DNA from: Pseudoalteromonas sp. MMG007
Lineage (GTDB): Bacteria > Pseudomonadota > Gammaproteobacteria > Enterobacterales > Alteromonadaceae
Assembly (NCBI RefSeq): GCF_018100985.1
Contig: NZ_JAGJEI010000014.1
Location: forward strand, 1 to 64,000
DNA length: 64,000 nucleotides
Reading direction: 5' to 3'
The position numbers and the translations under genes were made by a program. Of the stretch, positions 56,510 to 64,000 are shown in pieces. Every line of letters starts with the position of its first letter. The first letter of the stretch is position 1. Below the pieces are notes generated by a model. The model had not been told where the DNA came from. It did no database searches and was given only the letters and a program-made list of their open reading frames with translations.

Positions 56510-57235
56510 ATGCGACACGAAAAATTATTGGTAGTAGAAGACGACAGAGAAATAGGGCAATTAATCACAACACAGCTTGCTTCATTAAATTTGCACGTAG
56601 ATCATGTTGTAAGCGCTGAACTCGCACTAAAAAAAATAGCAAAACAACCTTACGGGCTTATTTTACTTGATATCAACCTACCACAAATGGACGGGTTAAG
56701 CCTATGCCGTAAAATAAAAGAACATTACCCCACTATTTCAGTTATTTTACTGACAGCCCTTAGCAGCGATATGGACCGTGTAATTGGTCTTGAAATGGGC
56801 GCTGATGATTATATTTGTAAACCCTTTTTTGCACGCGAATTACAAGCCAGAGTAAAAACCCAACTACGCCACAGAGCACAACTACTTGCCATTCAAAATA
56901 ACGATAATGACCCCACACACAATGAGCAAACACTAAACGTAGGATCGCTGAATATTGAATTTAGCTCACACCAAGTTTATTTGGACGAACAAGCTCTTAA
57001 CCTAACTGCCACTGAATTTGATTTACTTGTGTATTTTGCTCGCCATCCAAACCATGTTTTTAGCCGTCAGCAACTGCTCGATAAAGTGTGGGGGTATCAA
57101 CACAGCGGATACGAGCACACCGTTAACTCACATATAAATAGGCTACGCGCAAAGCTTGAGCAGCATCACCAAGCACCCATTATCGAAACTGTTTGGGGGG
57201 TTGGCTACAAACTCAACCCAAGCCAACTCACTTAA
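56510..57235 (+). CDS. OmpR-family response regulator
   Basis: A 241-residue DNA-binding response regulator. Receiver domain with phospho-acceptor D54 in LLDINLPQMDG, acidic pair VEDDREI, Thr in LLTALS and Lys in DYICKPFF; C-terminal winged helix with FDLLVYFARHPNHVFSRQQLLDKVWGYQ in outline and HINRLRAKLE. The ATG at 56510 is preceded by GAGG. Its kinase follows 11 bases later, so they are one operon. By position it may control the spondin genes upstream. Confidence 0.95.
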   Translation: MRHEKLLVVEDDREIGQLITTQLASLNLHVDHVVSAELALKKIAKQPYGLILLDINLPQMDGLSLCRKIKEHYPTISVILLTALSSDMDRVIGLEMGADDYICKPFFARELQARVKTQLRHRAQLLAIQNNDNDPTHNEQTLNVGSLNIEFSSHQVYLDEQALNLTATEFDLLVYFARHPNHVFSRQQLLDKVWGYQHSGYEHTVNSHINRLRAKLEQHHQAPIIETVWGVGYKLNPSQLT

Positions 57236-57246
57236 GAGCTTTAATA

Positions 57247-58734
57247 ATGAAACTATCTTTGTATAAAAAATTAGCAGTGTCGTTAGTTGTTATATTTTGC
57301 TTTATTTGCGCATTAGTTTACAGCTGGAGCAAACAACTGGAGCTCACCTCAAAACATCATGCTGAGCAAAACTTACATTTGGCGCTTGCCGAGCACTTAG
57401 TACAAGATAATCCACTAATAAAAGAAGGGGTGTACGACTACAAAGCACTCGAAAACCTTTTTCATACCTTAATGCTATTAGGCCCCGCATTTGAATTTTA
57501 TTTTGTAGATGATAACGGCAAAATTCTTACTTACTCAGCAGAGCCTGGCAAAGTTAAACGTACTCATATTAATTTAGCACCCTTAAAAAAGCTGATTAAT
57601 AACCCAGATGCAGCGCCAATTTATGGTGATAATCCACGAAATAAAGAGCAGCAAAAAATATTTTCAGTCGCCCCTGTGTTTAATAACGATAAGCTGCAAG
57701 GATACTTATATGTAATTATTGGGGGCGAAGCTTACGACACGTCTTTAAACACCATTAAAAATAATGACAAGCTATGGCTAGCTGCTTTATGGCTTGGATC
57801 TGCACTTGCATTTTTACTCATTGCAATGCTTATTTTACTGCGCTTTTTTACCAATCCTATTCAACGATTGGCCCGTGATGTAAGTAATATTGAAGCCGCT
57901 AATTATAGCCTTACAGACACAAAGCTTAGTAACTACTCAACGCAAAAAAGTAACGAAGTACATAGTTTAGGGCGCAGTATTCAAGCTATGCTTACTCGTA
58001 TTAATGAGCAATTTAAAGCACTAGAGCAAGGCGACAAGCAGCGCAAAGTTTTATTAACACATTTATCTCACGACTTACGTACCCCCCTTGCCTCTCTGCA
58101 AGGTTTTTTAGAGGTATTAAACCAGTCAAAAGATAAGTTGAGCCCTCAAGAACAGCAAGAGTACTTACAGGTATCACTTAATAATTGCGGACAGCTTAAA
58201 TTGCTCATAGAGCAAATATTTGAACTTGCGCACTTAGAAAATGGCGAAATAAACATACATAAAGAAACATTTAATTTAGGTGAACTCATTTACGACTGCA
58301 TTGCTAAGTTTAGTATTACCGCCGAAAAGAAAGGGCTTAACTTATCTGTAGAGCCTGCTATATGCGATTTCCCAGTAGTAGCTGATATAGCAAAATTAGA
58401 GCGAGTATTGAGTAACTTAATAGATAATGCCATTAGGCATACCCATCGTGGAGGCAACATTGGCATACATGTAAAACGCAGTGACGATAACCAACTGTTT
58501 GTGCATGTATCAGATACTGGCGTAGGTATAAAAGAAGATGAGCTGAATGCTATTTTTGATCCCCATTATCAAGCAAGTAATTCTAATAAAGAGGGACGCC
58601 AGCAAGGTGGTTTAGGGCTGGCTATTTGCAGAGGATTATTAAAGCTTATGGATAGCGAAATATACGTGCAAAGTGAAATTGGCAAAGGCACTATGTTTAG
58701 CTTTAATTTACCACAAAAAAAGGTGCTTTCTTAA
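57247..58734 (+). CDS. sensor histidine kinase
   Basis: A 495-residue classical kinase partner of the regulator upstream. Membrane helix 1 (about 8-27), a periplasmic domain of about 140 residues of PAS/Cache type, helix 2 (about 178-200), HAMP (about 200-260), HisKA with phospho-acceptor His in THLSHDLRTPLASLQG, and HATPase with DTGVGIKEDEL and GGLGLAI. The ATG at 57247 with a clean first helix is preferred to the earlier frame opening at 57193 inside the regulator. A bidirectional terminator overlaps its stop. Confidence 0.94.
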   Translation: MKLSLYKKLAVSLVVIFCFICALVYSWSKQLELTSKHHAEQNLHLALAEHLVQDNPLIKEGVYDYKALENLFHTLMLLGPAFEFYFVDDNGKILTYSAEPGKVKRTHINLAPLKKLINNPDAAPIYGDNPRNKEQQKIFSVAPVFNNDKLQGYLYVIIGGEAYDTSLNTIKNNDKLWLAALWLGSALAFLLIAMLILLRFFTNPIQRLARDVSNIEAANYSLTDTKLSNYSTQKSNEVHSLGRSIQAMLTRINEQFKALEQGDKQRKVLLTHLSHDLRTPLASLQGFLEVLNQSKDKLSPQEQQEYLQVSLNNCGQLKLLIEQIFELAHLENGEINIHKETFNLGELIYDCIAKFSITAEKKGLNLSVEPAICDFPVVADIAKLERVLSNLIDNAIRHTHRGGNIGIHVKRSDDNQLFVHVSDTGVGIKEDELNAIFDPHYQASNSNKEGRQQGGLGLAICRGLLKLMDSEIYVQSEIGKGTMFSFNLPQKKVLS

Positions 58735-58746
58735 AAAGCACCTTTT
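58717..58746. terminator. bidirectional terminator between the kinase and the S9 peptidase genes
   Basis: AAAAGGTGCTTT pairs with AAAGCACCTTTT around CTTA. T-rich tails occur on both sides. It overlaps the kinase stop and lies 37 bases from the stop of the leftward S9 peptidase gene. Confidence 0.85.
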
Positions 58747-58783
58747 AATGAGTTTAATCTACTGGTGTTAAATAGAAGATCAA

Positions 58784-60976
58784 TTACTTTTTTATACCCG
58801 CTAAATCAAGCATAAATGCATAGTTTAGTGCGGTATCTTCTAAGCGCTTAAAGCGGCCAGAAGCACCACCGTGCCCTGCTTCCATATCTATTTTGAACAG
58901 TAACTTATTGTCATCTGTTTTGTAATCACGCAGCTTAGCAACCCATTTAGCTGGCTCGAAGTATTGAACTTGTGAGTCATGCAAACCGGTTGTAACTAAC
59001 ATATTTGGATATGCTTGTTTGGATACTTGGTCGTATGGCGAATACGAAAGCATATAGTCGTAATACTCTTTTTCATTTGGATTACCCCACTCTCCATACT
59101 CATTGGTAGTAAGTGGAATACTCGCATCAAGCATGGTGGTAACTACATCAACAAACGGTACAGCGGCAACCATGCCTTTATAAAGCTCAGGTGCTTGGTT
59201 TGCTACCGCGCCCATTAATAAGCCACCAGCACTGCCGCCGTAAGCAAATATTTCATCTTTAGCGCCATAACCTTGTGCAACTAATGATTTAGTTACATCA
59301 ACAAAGTCGTTAAAGGTATTCTTTTTAGTGAGTAATTTGCCATCTTCATACCAAGGGCGGCCTAACATTTGCGAGCCACGTACATGGGCAATAGCATATA
59401 CAAAACCACGGTCTAACAAACTTAAACGTGAGCTAGAAAAAGTAGGATCCATAGTGGCGCCATACGAGCCATAACCGTATTGCAGTAATGGGTTAGTGCC
59501 ATCTTTTTTAAATGCATCTTTTCGGTAAACTAAGCTTACCGGAACTTTTATATCATCGCGAGCCGTTACAAAAATACGTTCAGACGCATAATTATCAGCA
59601 TTAAAGTCACCTAAGACAGTTTGCTGCTTAAGAAGCGTTTTATCACCCGTTTTAAGGTTAATATCGTAAGATGTACCTGGTGTAGTCATACTCGTGTAGT
59701 AAACACGTAATGTGTCACTGTCTATATCGTTGTTACCATAAGCTGCAATTGTATAAGCACTATCATTAAAACTAAGCGGCAGCTCTTTACCCGTTGTTAA
59801 ATTACGAGCAATCAACTTAGACTGCCCCATTTCTCGCTCTTGATAAACTAGATAATCTTTAAATAAATCAATACCTTCTAATTTCACTTCTTCGCGTGGC
59901 GCTATCACTGTTTGCCAGTTCGCTTTATCATGCGCTTTATCAACGTCTACTTTCATAAGCTGAAAATTAACCGCATTTAGATTAGTGACAATGTAATACG
60001 TATTACCTAACTTAGAAATGCTGTATTCAAGGTCTGCTTCTCGCTCAATAAAACGCTTAGGCTTGGCACTTACATCATCAGCGCTTAACACTGACATACC
60101 TGATGCCGCAGTACTGCTGTGCCAAATATAAATTTCAGTGCCATCTTTGCTTTTACTAATTCCCGTGTAATAACTGGTGTCAGTTTCTTCGTAAACTAGT
60201 TCATCATCGCTTTGAGATGTACCTAGCGTATGGCGATAAACTTGATAGCCAAGTAAAGTTTGTAAATCTTTTTTTATGTAATAAACCGTTTTATTATCGC
60301 TTGCCCAAATAACGCCACCATTCGTTCCCTCAAGTGTGTCTTCGAGCAACTTACCTGTATTTAAGTCTTTTATTTTTATTGTGTAAACTCGTCGGCTAAC
60401 AGTATCTTCCCCATAGGCCATTAAATTGCCATTAGTGCTTACATTTAAACCACTTACATTATAATAGTCATGGCCTTTAGCTAGTTCATTTACGTCTAAA
60501 ATAACTTCTTGATCAGCACCGTTAAAGTCGCTACTACGAAGGTACGTTGCATACTCATTATCACCACGTGTTTGTGTTGAGTAAAAATAGTCCCCCCTTT
60601 TTACTGGTACTGAGTCATCATCTTTTTGAATACGCCCTTTTAGCTCTTCAAATAATTCACTTTGGAGTGTTTTAGTATGTGCAAGCATGGTATCTGTGTA
60701 GATATTTTCAGCCTCAAGATAACTAATAACTTCTGGCGCTTTGCGCTCGTCATCACGTAGCCAGTAGTAATCATCAATACGCGTGTCGCCATGAATAGTC
60801 ATTTCGTGAGGTACTTTTTTAGCGATAGGCGCCACTGCATTAACTGTTTTTGGTGCTTGCTGTGTTTGCATAGTATTGGTTATTGAAGTATCGGTAGATG
60901 TACCTTGTGGTGCTTTGTCACACCCAGCTAAAACAGCTAGTGATAACGCGGCTAGTGTGAATGAAGAACGGAACAT
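58784..60976 (-). CDS. S9-family prolyl oligopeptidase, lipoprotein
   Basis: A 730-residue lipoprotein of the S9A/oligopeptidase B group. The lipobox LAGC lies at about 16-19. A beta-propeller (about 85-450) is followed by the alpha/beta hydrolase with Ser in GGSAGGLLMG, Asp in TTGLHDSQVQY and His in EAGHGGASGR. Oligopeptidase B usually is cytoplasmic and cleaves after Arg/Lys; this exported relative may digest peptides in the periplasm. Length fits the family. It stands alone; the broken IS element begins 91 bases upstream of its start. Confidence 0.9.
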   Translation of the reverse strand: MFRSSFTLAALSLAVLAGCDKAPQGTSTDTSITNTMQTQQAPKTVNAVAPIAKKVPHEMTIHGDTRIDDYYWLRDDERKAPEVISYLEAENIYTDTMLAHTKTLQSELFEELKGRIQKDDDSVPVKRGDYFYSTQTRGDNEYATYLRSSDFNGADQEVILDVNELAKGHDYYNVSGLNVSTNGNLMAYGEDTVSRRVYTIKIKDLNTGKLLEDTLEGTNGGVIWASDNKTVYYIKKDLQTLLGYQVYRHTLGTSQSDDELVYEETDTSYYTGISKSKDGTEIYIWHSSTAASGMSVLSADDVSAKPKRFIEREADLEYSISKLGNTYYIVTNLNAVNFQLMKVDVDKAHDKANWQTVIAPREEVKLEGIDLFKDYLVYQEREMGQSKLIARNLTTGKELPLSFNDSAYTIAAYGNNDIDSDTLRVYYTSMTTPGTSYDINLKTGDKTLLKQQTVLGDFNADNYASERIFVTARDDIKVPVSLVYRKDAFKKDGTNPLLQYGYGSYGATMDPTFSSSRLSLLDRGFVYAIAHVRGSQMLGRPWYEDGKLLTKKNTFNDFVDVTKSLVAQGYGAKDEIFAYGGSAGGLLMGAVANQAPELYKGMVAAVPFVDVVTTMLDASIPLTTNEYGEWGNPNEKEYYDYMLSYSPYDQVSKQAYPNMLVTTGLHDSQVQYFEPAKWVAKLRDYKTDDNKLLFKIDMEAGHGGASGRFKRLEDTALNYAFMLDLAGIKK

Positions 60977-61024
60977 TTATAAATCTCAGTCGTTGTTATT
61001 ATTGGTAATATTAAATATACCTAA

Positions 61025-62412
61025 TTATAAAGCACGGTGTGATTTAGTTTGTGAAGCTATGTAAAAAGGGAGCCGAAGCTCCAATGCCAGCCAGTTAAGC
61101 TGACTGGTGTTTTTTTTGGTGAGATATTTACTTGGTTTGGGTTTGACCCTCCGAGGGGATAGCCTATCTTCCCGCCTTGTCGGAAGCTCGTAATAAGTTA
61201 GCTGATTGATGAGATTTTCATACAGCACGGGGAGCTTTCCAGGACTTGTAAATCCTGTTGTAAGTAGAAATGCCACAACCGCGCTTGAACACCCGCTGAA
61301 GCTTAGTTGATTTGGCCAGATACCTTTGCGTATAGCCGCTTCAGTCATAGCCACTCTTATCAAGTTATAAGCAAGCAATAACCCCCATAACTCTTGCTCA
61401 ACCATGTCTGGGCGTTTGCTTCTAAGCGTGTATTCACTGTTCAGTAGCGTTTGTTTCATTTCACGATATCCTAACTCAATTTCCCAGCAGTGACTGTATA
61501 AGTCTACAATTTCGTCACTGGAGTAACGCATTGCATCGGTAAGCGATGTAAGAATCCGACACTCTTCCCTTTAACTTTTTTCGTAATTAGCCGTGCCTCA
61601 ATCTCGTCCGGCAGCTCGGGGAAATTCTTTCTCGCTTTTAGTGTGGTTCTCAGCCTTACCTGTTTATCTACACGGCTATAACTTTTTAATACATCAAACT
61701 GGAGTCCTTTTCTTGCCGGTATCATCCAGTGCCTTTCTTCTTCCGCTTTTTACCATAGATGCAGCAAGCCTAATGAGTAAAAACCACGGTCAAACAAGGT
61801 CAGTGTGTGATCTGGCGTGTCTTCAATTAACTGCTCAGCTAGCACCATCTCGTTGGATTTGTAATTATCAAACGCACTATTGGTAAGTTGATGGCTTGTC
61901 TGTTCCATTTGACACACCATGCGGATCTGAGGAAATGCAGTATCACCATGTTGAGTACTGCCAGAGCCATACTTTTTATGGTTTTCGGGGTATCAGCCAT
62001 TCGCCAAATGACACCATCTACACCCAGCAAATTCAGACCGCTCCATGTTTCGAATTTATTTTGCTGATACCAATGTTGAGCCGCCTTTTTAAGGGATTGC
62101 TTCACGGCCTCGTTCCTAAGCGCTGTCGCGCCTGAATCATCGCACTTGGCGCTATTAGCGGCGCTTTACCGGGAAGCGAATTATCCATTTTAGTACAATA
62201 TTCCATGCAGATTATTGCCGAAAAAGGCTCATTCCCATGACGCACCACATCACCGATTCAAGCGGTAAGCGACGTTTTCTGACGGTTGCGACTCCCGCTT
62301 CAACAAAAGCCTCATCAATAATAGATAGATCCAGAAGTGATAAGAGATTTTCAAGCGAATGAAATTGGGTACTGGCATTAAATGCGGTATCTAAAGCTGT
62401 TTTAATATTCAT
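61025..62412 (-). pseudogene. broken IS4-family transposase
   Basis: The transposase reads leftward but is ruined. In order, the N-terminal IS4 domain (MNIKTALDTAFNASTQFHSLE in outline, VRKRRLPLESVMWCVMGMSLF) stops at TAA 62214-62212. A one-base loss near 62190 shifts frame into KMDNSLPGKAP and [15 protein letters not shown] (first catalytic Asp). A second shift near 61987 restores [14 protein letters not shown] and [10 protein letters not shown] (second Asp). TAA at 61752-61750 replaces a sense codon. A third shift near 61565 leads to YSSDEIVDLYSHCWEIELGYREMKQ (catalytic Glu). The normal stop after SQLN is lost, so the last frame runs past the element end to 61025. At least five lesions; it cannot make active protein. 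Confidence 0.9.
61068..61099 (+). repeat. left terminal inverted repeat of the IS4-family element
   Basis: Begins GGGAGCCGAAGCTCC and ends CAGTTAAG. It pairs with the right repeat, except for a four-base difference after GGGAGC and two extra bases in this arm. The transposase C-terminus reads through it because the usual stop codon is now TGG. Confidence 0.8.
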
Positions 62413-62486
62413 AAAAAATCCGATGGCAAATGCTCATCGGATTCTTACATCTATAAAAGATCGGTCAACCGTTCATTAAAATATTT

Positions 62487-62516
62487 CTTAACTGAACGGC
62501 ATTAGCCGAAGCTCCC
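62487..62516 (-). repeat. right terminal inverted repeat of the IS4-family element
   Basis: Reading leftward it begins GGGAGCTTCGGCTAATGCC and ends CAGTTAAG, the partner of the left repeat. The transposase start codon is 75 bases inside it. Confidence 0.8.
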
Positions 62517-62700
62517 TTTATTTAATTCGTAGACGTTTTTAAGCTTACTTTTGCTTTCAACGACGCAAGAGTTAGAGCGCAAGCATTACAAAATAGTTAC
62601 ACCATAATCCAGCAAATAAACAACAATTAAACATCTTATATACTTCCTTTCCTAAAGGGGGTACCATCCTTCACTCATTTTTAACAAGGAAAAATAAAAA

Positions 62701-64000
62701 GTGAAGAAAATTAGCGTTACAATCCTAAAAGTAGCAACTTTATTGCTTTCATTTCAAGCGATAGCTAGTAATGACCATTTAGCGCCAAAAAACTCCTCCA
62801 ATGTTAGGAACTCAACAATACAAGGTTCGTTAGATAAACAAGGCTACGAAGTTAGGGTAATTGAGTATATAAGTACGGATGGAAGAGCAATAAAAAAGAA
62901 ACTTTTTTTTATTGATTCAGCCTTAGGAGCGCAAAATGCATATAATAATGCAAGCCTCTCTTTTGAAGCTTACCAAGAAACAGCAAATGACTATAACTCT
63001 CCATTAAGTTTCAGCCAGCGAAATAGCACTCCATTGAACTCTGTCAGTTATGCTGACGATTTATCATCCGGCATGTTGACCATAATAGATGCTGAAGCGG
63101 ATGCAATATCCTCTCAATCTCAAGCCGATGCATATATTGCGAAGTGGGGCTTGGAAGTTAGTGACGATTCAGATAACAACTCCATAAACAGCGGATATGG
63201 TAATTCATGCCCTAGAAAATACAAATGCCGCTCAAAGCAATATCAAAAAAGTATAAACAAAGATATTAATAAAAAATTTGAATTGTATAGAGGTACTTAC
63301 GGCTCAGTGGGAATGGATATTATCGGCTCAGTCAAAGCCGATACTACAGCAAAAGTTGAATACCGCTACAAAAAAAAGTGGGGAATTAAATATAAAGTGC
63401 GTATAGATTTTTTAGATGCAAAACTAAACTATCGTTTTGAGGGCACTTTAGGATTACACGGTAAAGCAGAGCACACACTGAAAGGAAAGGAGTTTGAGCT
63501 TTTTCAGGCCAAAGTATACGACAGTTATTTCATGGTCGGGTTTATTCCTGTGCAAGTCGATGTAAAAACTTATGTACGTGCAGGCACAGGAGATCTAAAA
63601 CTTTCAGCACAAGGTGAAATAGGAATGGTTAAGCCATTCTTAAGTGAAGGCACATTTAGCTATGTATGTGATAAGAAAAAATGTATAAAACAAAGTGAAT
63701 CATTCAATAACTCAGATCAAGCTTTAAATAGCACTAACTTGGCTTACCAAGTTATCGCAAAAGCTGAAATTGAACCCTACATCAACGCAGCTGTTCGTGG
63801 TCGTCTTTATTGGGGATCAGTCTATGCAGAGGTTGGCTTACAGCCTTCTTTACCATTAAAGCTATTTGGCTACGTTGGAAATAAATGTGGTGATGGTGAT
63901 GGGGACTCTAAAAATGAGCGCGTAACAGCTGGATTACTAAGTGCCGATATCCGTGCGGGAATAACTTGGAAAACAAAATTCTTACAGCACAAGTCAGACC
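62701..64000 (+). CDS. secreted protein of unknown function, truncated by the window end
   Basis: The frame from GTG 62701 stays open for 433 codons to the window edge; it has no stop inside. An in-frame TAA sits two codons upstream, so GTG is the first possible start, with AAGGA at about 12-bases distance. A signal peptide (about 1-22, ISVTILKVATLLLSFQAIAS) is followed by a Ser/Asn-rich region to about 170, a basic Cys-containing stretch (CPRKYKCRSKQ), and a region rich in alternating Lys/Tyr/Val/Asp beta-type segments with a possible disulfide CDKKKC. Towards the cut end NKCGDGDGDSKNE looks like a calcium-binding loop. No family was recognised. It lies downstream of the dead IS element. Confidence 0.8.
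   Translation, partial: MKKISVTILKVATLLLSFQAIASNDHLAPKNSSNVRNSTIQGSLDKQGYEVRVIEYISTDGRAIKKKLFFIDSALGAQNAYNNASLSFEAYQETANDYNSPLSFSQRNSTPLNSVSYADDLSSGMLTIIDAEADAISSQSQADAYIAKWGLEVSDDSDNNSINSGYGNSCPRKYKCRSKQYQKSINKDINKKFELYRGTYGSVGMDIIGSVKADTTAKVEYRYKKKWGIKYKVRIDFLDAKLNYRFEGTLGLHGKAEHTLKGKEFELFQAKVYDSYFMVGFIPVQVDVKTYVRAGTGDLKLSAQGEIGMVKPFLSEGTFSYVCDKKKCIKQSESFNNSDQALNSTNLAYQVIAKAEIEPYINAAVRGRLYWGSVYAEVGLQPSLPLKLFGYVGNKCGDGDGDSKNERVTAGLLSADIRAGITWKTKFLQHKSD

Larger units (their letters stand above)
61068..62516 (-). mobile_element. remnant IS4-family insertion sequence, 1449 bp
   Basis: Ends were set by an imperfect inverted repeat: both start GGGAGC and share GCT, AATGCC and CAGTTAAG in the same order (left 61068-61099, right 62516-62487). 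Length and the inward leftward transposase fit the IS4 family. No target-site duplication is visible in the flanks, which suggests age or rearrangement. Only this copy is in the window. Confidence 0.88.

Noticed and set aside
61040..62540. Target-site duplication around the IS4-family element
   Set aside because: The bases outside the inverted repeats (TATGTAAAAA on the left, TTTATTTAAT on the right) do not form a direct repeat.

Overview
The window is a stretch of a chromosome from a marine gammaproteobacterium, most probably Pseudoalteromonas (Alteromonadales). The basis is the AT-leaning base composition, the gene orders gppA-rhlB-trxA-rho, cyaY divergent from lptM-lysA-dapF-DUF484-xerC-yigB, ubiD-fre and folM-folE-folX, and the large number of hybrid histidine kinases, TonB-dependent and secreted hydrolase genes. 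Genus assignment is inference. No rRNA, tRNA, CRISPR array, prophage or integron was seen. Almost all the DNA is ordinary core and accessory chromosome; the only mobile DNA is one decayed IS4-family element near the right end.

Layout. 0-5 kb: polyphosphate/pppGpp phosphatase (gppA), RNA helicase rhlB, thioredoxin and Rho. 5-10 kb: a TPR hybrid histidine kinase, a J-domain protein and the helicase dbpA. 10-16 kb: a siderophore receptor behind a clear Fur box, an M28 peptidase, a zinc-ribbon/Sel1 membrane protein, a DUF808 membrane protein and a lysozyme-inhibitor lipoprotein. 16-20 kb: ubiD, fre, a CBS-pair protein and adenosine deaminase. 20-29 kb, all leftward: MASE1/CHASE hybrid kinase, hemY, a fused hemD-hemX, hemC, a DUF2914 protein, an esterase and cyaY. 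29-34 kb, rightward: the lptM-lysA-dapF-DUF484-xerC-yigB run, which links lysine/peptidoglycan precursor supply to chromosome dimer resolution. 34-39 kb: a membrane-anchored retropepsin-like protein, a HopJ-family protein, a GNAT enzyme, DUF6482, an RluF-like pseudouridine synthase and a BlaI/M56 regulatory pair with two good operators.

39-47 kb: two small-molecule exporters (EamA, SugE-type), a GNAT-nitrilase fusion, a secreted metallo-beta-lactamase-fold hydrolase, a penicillin-acylase-family enzyme and ycaO. 47-54 kb: a CHASE-PAS-GAF hybrid kinase, yceH, nadE, the tetrahydromonapterin genes folM-folE-folX and a YqaA membrane protein. 54-59 kb: a DUF4870 membrane protein, a tandem pair of secreted spondin-domain proteins and, directly behind them, an OmpR-type response regulator with its histidine kinase. 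An 11-bp-spaced direct repeat upstream of the first spondin gene suggests that this regulator controls the pair. 59-64 kb: an S9 oligopeptidase lipoprotein, the ruined IS4-family copy with recognisable inverted repeats, and the first 433 codons of an unrecognised secreted protein that runs off the window.

The best candidates for something undescribed are the spondin-pair/two-component locus, the BlaI/M56 module without a beta-lactamase, the translationally linked GNAT-nitrilase/SugE pair, the hemD-hemX fusion that still carries an internal ribosome-binding site, an orphan leftward terminator upstream of the MAPEG gene, and the unknown secreted protein at the right edge.
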